DNA of 64,000 bases from Flavobacterium potami (GCF_020026915.1 NZ_JAINUY010000001.1:496001-560000), one strand, 5' to 3'; numbered from the stretch's first letter, positions 53,188 to 62,872 are shown. Notes: generated from the sequence alone by a model not told the origin. Program-made: numbers and translations.

Positions 53188-53740
53188 CACTACTATAGAA
53201 TACAGTCAGAATTCGCCTTACGATTCGCCCTGGACAATATCAAAGCGAGTAAAAATGCTGCTTTGGGAGTATGTTTGGTTACTATTCTGTGTTTGGACGC
53301 CCAAACCTGCCAATGCCTGGAGATTGTTCTGGTTGAGATTGTTTGGATGCAAAATTTACGGAAAACCATTCGTTCATCAAAGAGCTCGAATTCAAATTCC
53401 TTGGAACTTAATATTGCACGATCGTGCTTGTCTCGGAGACAGAACCAATGCTTATACTTTAGGAATTATAGAAATATTTGAAGGTGCTACAGTAGCGCAG
53501 GAAGTTTATCTGTGTTCAGGAACTCACGCGTTTGAAAATCCTTCAATGAATTTGATAACCAAAAAAATCACTATCGGAAAAGGAGTTTTTATTGGAGTAA
53601 GAGCCATCGTGATGCCTGGCGTAACAATAGAGGAAAATGCTATTGTTGGAGCAGGAAGTTTGGTTACAAAAAATGTGGAAAAAAATAATGTAGTAGCAGG
53701 AAACCCTGCCAAATTTATAAAAACTAGAAGCTTTGAATAA
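53180..53740 (+). CDS. Putative colanic-acid-type acetyltransferase (WcaF-like, hexapeptide repeat)
   Basis: This 186-residue protein has the left-handed beta-helix of hexapeptide acetyltransferases (KITIGKGVFIGVRAIVMPGV, IEENAIVGAGSLVTKNV, GNPAKFIKTR). The N-terminal PYDSPWTISKRVKMLLWEYV and WRLFWLRLFGCKIYG are typical of WcaF-like enzymes. It would O-acetylate a sugar of the repeat unit using acetyl-CoA. The catalytic His is likely in CSGTHAF. Confidence 0.9.
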   Translation: MNSTTIEYSQNSPYDSPWTISKRVKMLLWEYVWLLFCVWTPKPANAWRLFWLRLFGCKIYGKPFVHQRARIQIPWNLILHDRACLGDRTNAYTLGIIEIFEGATVAQEVYLCSGTHAFENPSMNLITKKITIGKGVFIGVRAIVMPGVTIEENAIVGAGSLVTKNVEKNNVVAGNPAKFIKTRSFE

Positions 53741-54557
53741 AATTCCAATTACCGTAGTCGTTTCTGTAAAAAACGAAGCGCTTAATTTACCGTCTTGTCT
53801 CGATAAATTAAAAAGATTTGATCAAATTGTAGTGGTAGATTCTGGCAGTACTGATGATACTACAACTATTGCTGCCGAAATGGGAGCTGAAGTTCTTCAA
53901 TTTCAATGGAATGGAAAGTTTCCTAAAAAAAGAAATTGGACGCTTCAGAATGGAGATCTTCGTCATGAATGGATTTTGTTTTTAGACGCAGACGAATTTG
54001 TTACCGAAGAATTTGTTAATGAAGTGGCGATTAAAACCCTAGATCCAAATTATAATGGTTTTACCATACAGTTCGAAAACTATTTTATGGGTAGAAAACT
54101 AAAGTATGGTTACGGTTTTCAAAAGTCGGCTCTTTTTAAAAAATCTAAAGGAGCTTATGAAAAAATTGAAGAAGATTTGTGGAGTCATTTGGATATGGAA
54201 GTTCACGAACATCCTATCATTGAAGGAAAAGTTGGTGTGATTAAATCTAAAGTGGTTCATAAAGACTTTAAAAACTTAGAACATTATATCGCCAAACACA
54301 ATGCCTATTCTTCTTGGGAAGCGCAGAGGTATCTTCAATTAAAAAAATCTAAAAACGAACTATTATCGTTTAATCAAAAAATTAAATACGGTCTTTTAAA
54401 TACAGGTTTACTTCCTGCCGTTTATTTTATCGGAGCTTATTTTCTGAAATTAGGTTTTTTAGATGGTAAAGAAGGATTTTATCTGGCACGTTTCAAATCG
54501 CATTACTTTTTTCAAATTCAAACCAAAGTAAATTCAATCAAAAACAACATAAACTAA
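53733..54557 (+). CDS. Family 2 glycosyltransferase (WaaE/KdtX-like)
   Basis: This 274-residue GT-A enzyme begins [20 protein letters not shown], then [15 protein letters not shown] and [14 protein letters not shown] (DAD metal motif), with [17 protein letters not shown] after that. It is close to the WaaE/lipopolysaccharide-core glucosyltransferase-like group. The start is TTG 53733, overlapping the end of the acetyltransferase gene. No ATG is available before the nucleotide-binding motif. Confidence 0.88.
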   Translation: MNKIPITVVVSVKNEALNLPSCLDKLKRFDQIVVVDSGSTDDTTTIAAEMGAEVLQFQWNGKFPKKRNWTLQNGDLRHEWILFLDADEFVTEEFVNEVAIKTLDPNYNGFTIQFENYFMGRKLKYGYGFQKSALFKKSKGAYEKIEEDLWSHLDMEVHEHPIIEGKVGVIKSKVVHKDFKNLEHYIAKHNAYSSWEAQRYLQLKKSKNELLSFNQKIKYGLLNTGLLPAVYFIGAYFLKLGFLDGKEGFYLARFKSHYFFQIQTKVNSIKNNIN

Positions 54558-54559
54558 CT

Positions 54560-55504
54560 ATGAAAAAAATATTGATAACCGGTGGAGCTGGATTCGTAGG
54601 TTCACATTTGTGCAAAAGATTACTAAATGAAGGAAACGAAGTAATTTGTCTGGATAATTATTTTACAGGAGCCAAATCCAACATTATTGAACTACTGGAT
54701 AATCCTTATTTTGAGATGGTCCGACACGATATTACAGAACCTTATTATGCTGAGGTAGATGAGATTTACAATCTTGCATGTCCGGCATCTCCAGTACATT
54801 ACCAATATAATCCAATTAAAACAATAAAGACTTCGGTAATGGGAGCCATTAATGTTTTAGGATTAGCAAAACGTGTTAATGCAAAAGTTTTACAAGCCAG
54901 TACTAGCGAAGTTTATGGAGATCCTCTGGTGCATCCTCAGCCGGAGCATTATTGGGGTCATGTAAATCCGATCGGGATTCGTTCTTGTTATGATGAAGGT
55001 AAACGTTGTGCAGAAACTTTATTTATGGATTATCACAATCAGAATAAAGTAGCGATTAAAATCATCAGGATTTTTAATACATACGGACCTAATATGAATC
55101 CAGCAGACGGAAGAGTGGTTTCTAACTTTATTGTACAGGCTTTAGAAGGAAAAGATATTACCATTTTTGGTGATGGACTTCAAACGCGTTCTTTTCAATA
55201 CGTTGATGATTTAGTTGAAGGTATGATTAGAATGATGAATTCAGATCCTAATTTCCTTGGACCTGTAAATTTGGGTAATCCAAATGAGTTTACCATGTTA
55301 GAACTGGCTCAGGCGGTTATCGAATTGACTAATTCTAAATCTAAAATCATTCACTTAGACCTTCCTAAAGACGATCCGAAACAAAGACAACCAGACATCA
55401 CGCTGGCTAAGAGTAAATTAGAAGGTTGGGAACCTAAAATCCAGTTGAAAGAAGGTTTGGCTACCACCATTAACTATTTCGACAAGTTATTGTTAAATCA
55501 ATAG
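54560..55504 (+). CDS. UDP-glucuronate decarboxylase (UDP-xylose synthase)
   Basis: This 314-residue SDR enzyme converts UDP-glucuronate to UDP-xylose. Signatures: [43 protein letters not shown] (diagnostic of UXS), and the catalytic YxxxK in [33 protein letters not shown] and [14 protein letters not shown] complete the family pattern. It uses the product of the ugd gene in the same operon, so xylose is probably a sugar of the polymer. Confidence 0.94.
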   Translation: MKKILITGGAGFVGSHLCKRLLNEGNEVICLDNYFTGAKSNIIELLDNPYFEMVRHDITEPYYAEVDEIYNLACPASPVHYQYNPIKTIKTSVMGAINVLGLAKRVNAKVLQASTSEVYGDPLVHPQPEHYWGHVNPIGIRSCYDEGKRCAETLFMDYHNQNKVAIKIIRIFNTYGPNMNPADGRVVSNFIVQALEGKDITIFGDGLQTRSFQYVDDLVEGMIRMMNSDPNFLGPVNLGNPNEFTMLELAQAVIELTNSKSKIIHLDLPKDDPKQRQPDITLAKSKLEGWEPKIQLKEGLATTINYFDKLLLNQ

Positions 55505-55556
55505 GTTTCTTTTTATAGAAATTCAGAATCTGTTTATACTACTTTCTTTTTTCACA

Positions 55557-55575
55557 ATTTCCTTATTAAGGACAT
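55557..55575 (+). promoter_or_regulatory. 19-nt element shared with the operon leader
   Basis: ATTTCCTTATTAAGGACAT here differs by one base from ATTTCCTTATTCAGGACAT at 37306-37324. Both are non-coding and upstream of a gene block (55702 and 37652). This 197-bp gap may hold an internal promoter or an antitermination signal. Confidence 0.45.
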
Positions 55576-55701
55576 CGATTACTTAAAATTAGGGTTTTAA
55601 CGAGGATTGTGGCGCTTCGTCGAGAAGTTTTTCTAGTAGCATTCTTTTATTTTAGTTTTACTTAAAATTATGAAAAATATTTACTTTAAAATGTAATTAT
55701 C

Positions 55702-56448
55702 ATGAGAATTAGCATCATTACAGTGTGTTACAATAGAAAAGCTACAATCGGAAAAGCGATTCAAAGTGTATTGTCTCAAAACTATCACGACATCGAATAT
55801 ATCATCATTGACGGCAATTCTAAAGATGGAACACAAGACGTTATTGAATCTTATAAAGATAGAATAAGCCAATATATTTCTGAACCTGACAAAGGAATGT
55901 ACGATGCCATAAACAAAGGACTAAAATTGGCAACTGGAGATGTAATTGGTCTTATGCATTCGGATGACGAATTCTACGATACAAAAGCTATTTCGAGAAT
56001 TGCAGCTCGATTTAATACAGATTCTAGTATAGAAGGTATTTATGGTGATGGTGTTTATGTGACAAATGATCAAGATGAGCGTTTGGTTCGTGATCGAATT
56101 GGTGGTGTTTTTAGTCTTAAAAAAGTAAAAGGAGGATGGTTGCCTTTGCACCCAACTGTTTACTTAAAGAAAAGTGTAATTGATAAACATGGTCTTTATA
56201 ATCTTGATTTTAAAATAGCTTCAGATACAGAATTCTTACTTCGTTATTTGTACAAGTATAAAATTAAGATGAGTTACATCGACAAGTATATCGTTAAAAT
56301 GAGAATGGGAGGTATGAGTACAAGTTTTAAAACGGCTTTAGAAGTTTTAAACGAAGACTACAAAATTTACAAGTACCACGGATTAACGGCGGTACAAGCG
56401 GTATTTCTGAAGAAAAGTATTGCTTTAAAGCAGTACATAGTTCATTAA
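55702..56448 (+). CDS. Family 2 glycosyltransferase (WcaA-like)
   Basis: This 248-residue GT-A enzyme has SIITVCYNRKATIGKAIQSV, IEYIIIDGNSKDGTQD, YDAINKGLKLATGDVIG, then MHSDDEFYD (DD motif). HPTVYLKKSVI and IASDTEFLLRY are typical of colanic-acid glycosyltransferases. It follows a 197-bp gap, the largest inside the operon, and precedes the export genes. A new transcript may begin here. Confidence 0.92.
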   Translation: MRISIITVCYNRKATIGKAIQSVLSQNYHDIEYIIIDGNSKDGTQDVIESYKDRISQYISEPDKGMYDAINKGLKLATGDVIGLMHSDDEFYDTKAISRIAARFNTDSSIEGIYGDGVYVTNDQDERLVRDRIGGVFSLKKVKGGWLPLHPTVYLKKSVIDKHGLYNLDFKIASDTEFLLRYLYKYKIKMSYIDKYIVKMRMGGMSTSFKTALEVLNEDYKIYKYHGLTAVQAVFLKKSIALKQYIVH

Positions 56449-56490
56449 ATCTAGAGTGATTACAGAATACTAATATATATGACCCTTAAC

Positions 56491-57258
56491 ATGAAGAAAC
56501 TTTTCTTTCCTATAATTTTAATGCTTTTACTACTGTTGGAGTCTTGCACGACCAAAAAACAAATGTTGTATTTACAAGATTTGGATAGTTATGCAAATTC
56601 GACTTTAACATATACTTCGCCTAAAATACAGCCTAATGATATCTTAAAAATTGATATAGGTGATCTGAATCCTGTGGTTGCTGCACCTTTCAATATGAAT
56701 AACGGAGTTGCAAATGGACAAAATTCAGTAGATATGATGAAATTATCTGGTTATCTAGTGAATCCACAAGGAACTATTATGATGCCTATTTTGAATGAAA
56801 TGAAAGTAGGAGGTCTAACACCGGCTAACGCCGAAGTAAAAATAAAAGAACGTTTAATAAACGAAAATTACTTGGTAAATCCGACCGTACAGGTTCGTGT
56901 ACTAAACAATAAGTTTACCATTTTAGGAGAAGTAAATGCTCCTGGTGTAATTACGTTCAGCGAAGAATCGATCAGTGTTCTTGACGCAATTGGATTAGCC
57001 AGAGATTTAACATATTCTGCAATCAGAAAAGACATTAAACTGATTAGAGAAGTAGATGGAAAACGTTTAGTATATCATATTGACCTGACTACGGCTGCCT
57101 GGATGTCGAATCCAAATTTTAGAATCAGACAAAATGATGTGATTATTGTAACTCCAAATAAACTAAAAGCAAATAGTGGAGGTCTGATTAAAGATCCATT
57201 ACAATTGCTTGGTATTGTAGCATCGCTTTCGGCTTTGATTATTGTAATTGCCAAGTAA
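56491..57258 (+). CDS. Polysaccharide export outer-membrane lipoprotein (Wza-like)
   Basis: This protein of about 255 residues is taken from ATG 56491 (MKKLFFPIILM); an ATG at 56479 adds only MTLN. A lipobox LLLESC places the lipidated Cys near residue 19. A polysaccharide-export domain (IQPNDILKIDIGDLNPVVAA, LVNPQGTIMMPILNEM, PTVQVRVLNNKFTILGE) is followed by an SLBB-like segment (ITFSEESISVLDAIGLARDL). A C-terminal hydrophobic helix (PLQLLGIVASLSALIIVIA) ends the protein, as in other Bacteroidota Wza proteins. It forms the outer-membrane exit channel with the tyrosine kinase encoded next. Confidence 0.92.
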   Translation: MKKLFFPIILMLLLLLESCTTKKQMLYLQDLDSYANSTLTYTSPKIQPNDILKIDIGDLNPVVAAPFNMNNGVANGQNSVDMMKLSGYLVNPQGTIMMPILNEMKVGGLTPANAEVKIKERLINENYLVNPTVQVRVLNNKFTILGEVNAPGVITFSEESISVLDAIGLARDLTYSAIRKDIKLIREVDGKRLVYHIDLTTAAWMSNPNFRIRQNDVIIVTPNKLKANSGGLIKDPLQLLGIVASLSALIIVIAK

Positions 57259-57344
57259 AGGAATAAAGTTTAAAAAGAGAAATAAGTATTTGAGATTAAA
57301 ATTTACTTATTGTTATTAATGTGACTGTACTTAATTAAATAATT

Positions 57345-59684
57345 ATGGATTTCAAAAAAGAACTTTTAAAGTATTTAAGATATTGGCCTTGGTTTGTTCT
57401 GAGTTTGATTGTATTTGTTGGTGCTGCTTTTATTTTTCTAAAAATAACACCTTCAACTTACGAAACTTCGGCTACGATCTTATTCGACAAAAAGCAAGAA
57501 GATAAAACAAAAATAATTACGATTAGTACAGCTGAAAAAAGCAGTGAAGATAATTTAGAAGATGAAATCAGACTGATTACTTCAAATGAGTTTTTATTGG
57601 ATGTGGTAAAAAAACTAAACCTGAACTTTACTTATTTTGAAAAAGTTTATACGGTACAAAACAATATGGTTAATGAAGTTCCTTTTGCTTTAATACCTAC
57701 AGTTGCTAAAGATTCTCTTCCGGAAGTTACTTATGAAATCAAAGTAAACAGAGATGGATTTACTGTAACTAATCCAGAAACAGAACAGACTTACAATGTG
57801 AAAGGATATGCTTCAAATGAAAAAGTGAATGGCTTACCTTTTAAGATTCAATTATCAGCAAAAGCTAAAAAGAATCCTGCTCTGTATTTTGAAAGTGAAT
57901 ATAAAGTGGTGCTTCAGCCAACTGCAACAGCATTAAAAAACTTAAAAGAGTCACTTTTTGTTTTAGCCGATGAAAAAGCAAAAGGTGTAATAGAACTCAA
58001 TCATGTAAGTTCAAGTCCAGATCGTTCGAGAAAAATTTTAAATGAAATTATCGTTTTGCTGGACAGAAGCATTGTTCTGAACAAACAAAAAGTATTTAGA
58101 AATACGGTTTCTTATTTAAATCAAAGAATTAAAAACTTCTCTAAAGAAAAAGATTCTATTGAAAGTGTAAAAGAAAAATACCTGCAAAACAATGATATCG
58201 GCGTAATGGACAATTATATTGTAGAACAAACTGCCGATAGAAGTCAAAAAAAGGAAAGTTCTTCAAATAATGAAAAACAAATCTCATTGGCGAGTATTGC
58301 ACTAAATGATATTAGACAAGCAGGACCAACGCAAACTTTGGGAACAGGTTATAATTTAGATTCTCCTTCTGTTAATCAGATGCTTGTGAATTACAACGCA
58401 AGAATTTTAGACAGCCAATTGATTTTAGAAAGAGCGCAAAAAAATAATCCTGCGTACATCAGTTTAATGACTCAACTTAAAGTTCAAAAACAAGAATTAT
58501 TAAATACGCTGGAAGGTTATTTGAACTTTTTAAATCAAAACAGTAGAGCCAACAGAGCGGAACAAAGTATCGTTGACGCTAAAGTAAAAAGTATTCCGAC
58601 AAAAGATAAAGTTTTGGGGAATATCAATAGCAATCTTAGTCTTAAAGAAGAGACCTATGTAGCCTTGTTGCAAAAGAGAGAAGAAGCGGTTTTAAACGGA
58701 GCAATTTTAGAATCAAACCTAAAAACCTTAAATGCGCCTGAAACAAATTATTCCGCCATTTTTCCTCAGCCTAAAGTATTTATGCTAGGTTCGTTTCTGT
58801 TTGCATTGCTTGTACCATTTGGAATCACCTATTTACGTCTGTATTTTGATACCAAAGTGCATAATGAAGAAGATATTGAAAAAGTACTTAGCAACATTCC
58901 AATTTTAGGACATATTCCTCAAATTAAAACGAATGATAAATTAGATAACACAGCAACTTCACGTTCTATGATTGCAGAGGCTTCACGTGCTTTAGTATCA
59001 AATGTGTCGTATTTGCTGCCTAGAAAAAAAGAAAGCAAAGGAAACGTAATTTTATATACCTCTTCTATTCAGGGTGAAGGAAAATCATTTTGTGCTTTTC
59101 ATAACGCAATTACCATTAGTAACTTAAATAAAAAAGTATTACTGATCGGTGTCGATTTAAGAAACCCTCAATTGCACGATTATTTTAGTATTGACAGAAG
59201 AGCTGCTGGACTTTCAGATTTCTTGGCAAACAAAACAGACAATTGGAAAGAATTTTTACAAAAAGACACTAATTTCTCAGATAGCTTAGATGTACTTTTT
59301 GCGGGAGAAACACCTCCGAATCCTTCTCAATTGATAACCAATTCTAATTTTGAAACATTAATTGAAGAGGCAAGAGAACTTTATGATTATATCATTTTAG
59401 ATACGGCTCCCGTACAAATTGTGTCAGATACACTCAATTTTAGTCATCTGGCAGATGTAACCGTTTTTGTGGTAAAATACGATTACACAGATAAGAGCAA
59501 CTTGGTACAAGCCAATAATTTTATTAAAAAAGAACAATTAAAAAATGTTGGGATACTTATCAACGGAGTAAACATGAAAACGGCATACGGATACGGTTAT
59601 GGCGCAAGTTACGGTTACAAGTATCAGGAAATGCAAGCAAAGAAGCCTTGGTATAAAAAAGGTCTTAAAATAAAAGAAGCCTAA
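57345..59684 (+). CDS. Polysaccharide co-polymerase/tyrosine kinase (Wzc-like BY-kinase)
   Basis: This 779-residue inner-membrane protein has TM1 (about 15-33), a Wzz-like periplasmic domain with long coiled coils, and TM2 (about 478-498, FMLGSFLFALLVPFGITYL). A cytoplasmic ATPase domain follows: Walker A SIQGEGKSF, Walker A' LLIGVDLRNPQLHDYF and Walker B YIILDTAPV. A tyrosine-rich tail (TAYGYGYGASYGYKYQEM) is the autophosphorylation cluster. It controls chain length and export together with the Wza-like protein. No cognate Wzb/YwqE phosphatase gene is in this window. Confidence 0.95.
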   Translation: MDFKKELLKYLRYWPWFVLSLIVFVGAAFIFLKITPSTYETSATILFDKKQEDKTKIITISTAEKSSEDNLEDEIRLITSNEFLLDVVKKLNLNFTYFEKVYTVQNNMVNEVPFALIPTVAKDSLPEVTYEIKVNRDGFTVTNPETEQTYNVKGYASNEKVNGLPFKIQLSAKAKKNPALYFESEYKVVLQPTATALKNLKESLFVLADEKAKGVIELNHVSSSPDRSRKILNEIIVLLDRSIVLNKQKVFRNTVSYLNQRIKNFSKEKDSIESVKEKYLQNNDIGVMDNYIVEQTADRSQKKESSSNNEKQISLASIALNDIRQAGPTQTLGTGYNLDSPSVNQMLVNYNARILDSQLILERAQKNNPAYISLMTQLKVQKQELLNTLEGYLNFLNQNSRANRAEQSIVDAKVKSIPTKDKVLGNINSNLSLKEETYVALLQKREEAVLNGAILESNLKTLNAPETNYSAIFPQPKVFMLGSFLFALLVPFGITYLRLYFDTKVHNEEDIEKVLSNIPILGHIPQIKTNDKLDNTATSRSMIAEASRALVSNVSYLLPRKKESKGNVILYTSSIQGEGKSFCAFHNAITISNLNKKVLLIGVDLRNPQLHDYFSIDRRAAGLSDFLANKTDNWKEFLQKDTNFSDSLDVLFAGETPPNPSQLITNSNFETLIEEARELYDYIILDTAPVQIVSDTLNFSHLADVTVFVVKYDYTDKSNLVQANNFIKKEQLKNVGILINGVNMKTAYGYGYGASYGYKYQEMQAKKPWYKKGLKIKEA

Positions 59685-59743
59685 AAAGCTGCTTTTTGTT
59701 TGAGCAATTTCAAAGCTTATTTACTAAAATTTAAAAATAAAAA

Positions 59744-60160
59744 ATGTTTAATAAAATAGTTCTGGCACTATTGCTAACAGTCATCTGTATTGTTTTTTAC
59801 TTTTCCTGGATTTCAGATCCTAGTTTGTCAAGTGAAACTTATTTACCAAGATGGCTTTTGAACTGGAGTAACCATTATTACAATTTGCGTACTGCGGTTC
59901 CTTTTTTAGCTGTAGGCTTTTTACTGGAAATATATACGGACCATATTGGGTCGACAGATGTAAATTATAACAAAAGTTTAAATTTTATACAGAATATAGT
60001 TATTGCTGCAATAATAGTGTGTGTAGCCGAAGGTGGACAATTTGTAATTCAAAGAAGAAGTCCAGATTTAATGGATGTCTTTTACGGAGTTTTAGGAAGT
60101 TTGACAGGAGCGCTAAGTTATAATTTATTGAAAAAAATAAAAAATGCGAAACAGACATAA
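59744..60160 (+). CDS. VanZ-family membrane protein
   Basis: This 138-residue protein has about four hydrophobic segments and a VanZ-like C-terminal pattern (CVAEGGQFVIQRRSPDLMDV, then YGVLGSLTGALSYNLL). VanZ-like proteins occur next to exopolysaccharide genes in many Bacteroidota, and their role is not established. It overlaps the next gene by 17 bp. Confidence 0.8.
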   Translation: MFNKIVLALLLTVICIVFYFSWISDPSLSSETYLPRWLLNWSNHYYNLRTAVPFLAVGFLLEIYTDHIGSTDVNYNKSLNFIQNIVIAAIIVCVAEGGQFVIQRRSPDLMDVFYGVLGSLTGALSYNLLKKIKNAKQT

Positions 60161-61544
60161 ATTTACTTTCATAATGTGTTGTGCCTTTGCCGATATGATT
60201 GCAATGGTTTTAGGGACAATGGTATTTTTGAATTTTGCAATTGAAGAGAAGGTTGGCTGGAATACTTTATTCCTGAATAAAATGATTCCAATAACAATTC
60301 TTAGCTGGTTGTTTTCAGTAACCTATTTTCAATTATACAGAGTAGACGTTCTTTTTAGTTTAGATGAATTTTTTCGTAATAGCTGGCGTGCATTTTTTAC
60401 ACAAAGGATTTTATGGCACGGTTATATTTTCATTTTTCAGGATGATGTCTTGTATTTCTTCGGAACCAAGGCCAATTTAATTCAGTTAAGTTTCTTACTG
60501 TCTTACTTTCTATTATCTCGAATCTTGTTTACACTGGTCATAGGAAAAATCAAAGGATGGGTTTTTAAGCAGTATACCGTTGCCATTTGGGGATTCAATA
60601 AGACAAGTATCGAATTGGCCTCGCATTTAGAAAGCAATTCATTCTTTATCAATTTTGTGGGTATTTTAAATGAAAATTCATCTGAAGAATATACCAACAA
60701 TGAAGATTTTTCTCTGGCGCTTTGTGCCGGAATCGATAAGGCTTCGAGAGATAATATCAACGAATTGTACATTGTTTCTAAACCTGATTTTATTTCAGAT
60801 CTGAATGATTTTTTTGAGCTTGGAGATAAGCATTGTATGCGTTTGAAATTTGTACCGGATTTTTCGTCAATTTCAAAAAAGCATTTTAACTCAAGCCATT
60901 TAAATAATTTTCATGTTATAAAACCTCGTTTTGAACCTTTGCAAAATGCGTATAACAGATTGGCAAAGAGAATATTTGATCTTGGTTTTAGCATCTTGGT
61001 TATTATTTTCATCTTGTCTTGGTTGTATCCATTATTGGCAATCATTATAAAGAGACAAAGTCCGGGACCAGTTTTGTTCAAACAAATGAGAACCGGAAAA
61101 AAGAATCAGAGCTTCTGGTGTTATAAATTCCGAAGCATGTACATCACCAATAACGATGAAACGCAGCAAGCGCAAAAAGGAGACAGCCGTGTTACGCCAA
61201 TCGGAAAATTTATTCGACGTACCAGCTTAGATGAAATGCCGCAGTTCTTTAATGTTTTGATTGGAAATATGAGTGTTGTAGGCCCACGCCCTCACATGAT
61301 TAAACATACGTCAGACTATAATGACCATATCAATAATTTCATGGTTCGTCATTTTGTGAAACCAGGAATTACAGGTTTGGCTCAGGTTTCTGGTCTGCGA
61401 GGAGAAACGAAAAAAGTATCGGATATGAAACGACGCGTTACAACAGACATCGAATATGTGCAGCGCTGGAGCTTGATAAAAGATATTAAAATTTGCTTTC
61501 TAACTGTAATTGTAACTTTAAAAGGAGATAAAAATGCCTTTTAA
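60144..61544 (+). CDS. Undecaprenyl-phosphate sugar phosphotransferase (WcaJ/WbaP-like)
   Basis: This 466-residue polyisoprenyl-phosphate hexose-1-phosphate transferase starts repeat-unit assembly. The N-terminal part has four membrane helices and a middle nucleotide-binding-like domain (VAIWGFNKTSIELASHLESN). The C-terminal catalytic domain contains KRIFDLGFSILVIIFILSWL, KQMRTGKKNQSFWCYKFRSM, RTSLDEMPQFFNVLIGNMSV and VGPRPHM. The first sugar is probably glucose or galactose, but this cannot be read directly. It is the penultimate gene of the operon. Confidence 0.94.
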   Translation: MRNRHKFTFIMCCAFADMIAMVLGTMVFLNFAIEEKVGWNTLFLNKMIPITILSWLFSVTYFQLYRVDVLFSLDEFFRNSWRAFFTQRILWHGYIFIFQDDVLYFFGTKANLIQLSFLLSYFLLSRILFTLVIGKIKGWVFKQYTVAIWGFNKTSIELASHLESNSFFINFVGILNENSSEEYTNNEDFSLALCAGIDKASRDNINELYIVSKPDFISDLNDFFELGDKHCMRLKFVPDFSSISKKHFNSSHLNNFHVIKPRFEPLQNAYNRLAKRIFDLGFSILVIIFILSWLYPLLAIIIKRQSPGPVLFKQMRTGKKNQSFWCYKFRSMYITNNDETQQAQKGDSRVTPIGKFIRRTSLDEMPQFFNVLIGNMSVVGPRPHMIKHTSDYNDHINNFMVRHFVKPGITGLAQVSGLRGETKKVSDMKRRVTTDIEYVQRWSLIKDIKICFLTVIVTLKGDKNAF

Positions 61545-61613
61545 AAAAGATGAAATTTAAAAAAAAATTAAACTCAAAATAACTTAAAAAATAAACTAAT
61601 AACTAATAGAATC

Positions 61614-61817
61614 ATGGACATAACTAATTACTTAATCGGATTACTTACAGGGGTTTCTGTTACAACCTTTTTTATCGGAAAAGAATGGTATAAATATTAT
61701 ACTAAGTACACTATCCAACAAAAACAATTGGATCGAATTTTAAAATTGAATGACAAAATCAAAAAAATAAAAACTTTGAGTCCATCAGAAACTCAAAATT
61801 ATAATGTTGGAGTTTAA
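61614..61817 (+). CDS. Small single-span membrane protein
   Basis: This 67-residue protein has one hydrophobic segment near the N-terminus (YLIGLLTGVSVTTFFIG). A basic tail follows (YKYYTKYTIQQKQLDRILKL). No family is recognised. It follows the sugar transferase by 69 bp and may be the last gene of the locus, perhaps as a small partner of a membrane enzyme. Reality of the gene is supported by its codon use and clear ATG, but it is small. Confidence 0.5.
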   Translation: MDITNYLIGLLTGVSVTTFFIGKEWYKYYTKYTIQQKQLDRILKLNDKIKKIKTLSPSETQNYNVGV

Positions 61818-61988
61818 GACTGTTTATATTTAGATTTTTCCTTGAACACTTATAGATTTCTCGTAAATCTGACACGTGTACTATTTTAGTGAAGTGAAAT
61901 AAAAAAATATATACTTTTTGAATTTCTATTTGATTCTTAAATCAGGTAGAAATAAACTACAGCCAAAAGTTTAGACGATTTGATGATT

Positions 61989-62040
61989 AAATCTAAAAGG
62001 AATTAGCTCGAACAATATCGGGCTTATCCCTTTTAGATTT
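61989..62040. other. Long perfect hairpin after the exopolysaccharide locus
   Basis: AAATCTAAAAGG (61989-62000) pairs with CCTTTTAGATTT (62029-62040), with an inner stem AGCTCG/CGGGCT. No U tract follows on either strand, so it is not a simple terminator. It may be a factor-dependent end or an RNA structure. The 61818-62424 gap holds no other feature that can be named. Confidence 0.5.
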
Positions 62041-62424
62041 GTCGTAGTTTTCAAGTCGTCGCATAATGCTATATACTCTCCTAAATCTTCCATTTTTGTC
62101 CTTTTTTGATTGCATGTAATCAAAATATTATTTGGACTCTTTTCCCCGTTATACGTTGCCTAATGGCTATTATTTGATTTTAATAATAAAGCCCTCTTTG
62201 CGATAAATAATATCCCCTTTTGTTTTTGGTGTTTTTGTAATAGTTGTCTCGTTTGATGTTTTTCATTCTTTAAATGTAAAATTTCAGACCAAGATTGCTA
62301 TAGATTTTTGCTTTGATTAAGAGCAAAATCTGCAATTTATTTCTGGTAAAATTTCGAGAGGAAAAATATATCGGAATTTAAAAACGGGGTGTTTATATCA
62401 TTAAAATGTAATTTATTTTAAGAG

Positions 62425-62871
62425 ATGGTTAAAGAAAGAGTTCTGGTTCGCGATAATAAGGGAATATTTTTAAAAATGTTCAAGAGAAAATTCAAAGATG
62501 AGTTTGAGTTTTCTGAAGATTCTTTTTTGTTGAAAAATGAGAAAAAATCAAATTCTTATGATCATTCTGTATTCGTAGTTTACGAATACTCCGAACTATT
62601 GGATTTCTTTGAATTAGAAGGAATAAACAACAATTTTATGGTATGTTTATTCAGTAAACATTTATACAACAGCTTGTCTATGATAGAAGAAATCAAAGAT
62701 TTAATTCTTATAGACGCTTCAAAAAGCAAGACCGAAATTTTCCAGGATTTGAGAACTTATTTTAAATCCTCAAGTTTAATTCCGAAGCTGTCAAAGAAAA
62801 CTTTTGGAAAATCGCAAATGAAACAAAAACAGCTGGAAGTATTACAGAGAGCATTGTTTTTTATGATGTAA
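62425..62871 (+). CDS. Unknown protein, possibly a degenerate receiver-like domain
   Basis: This 148-residue protein has no recognised family. It opens with KERVLVRDNKGIFLKMFKRK, and a hydrophobic strand (HSVFVVYEY) follows near residue 48-56; this hints at an alpha/beta receiver-like order without the usual acidic residues. The C-terminus is basic (KTFGKSQMKQKQLEVLQRA). It sits after the exopolysaccharide locus and ends 1 bp from the convergent ThuA-like gene. Confidence 0.6.
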   Translation: MVKERVLVRDNKGIFLKMFKRKFKDEFEFSEDSFLLKNEKKSNSYDHSVFVVYEYSELLDFFELEGINNNFMVCLFSKHLYNSLSMIEEIKDLILIDASKSKTEIFQDLRTYFKSSSLIPKLSKKTFGKSQMKQKQLEVLQRALFFMM

Positions 62872-62872
62872 G

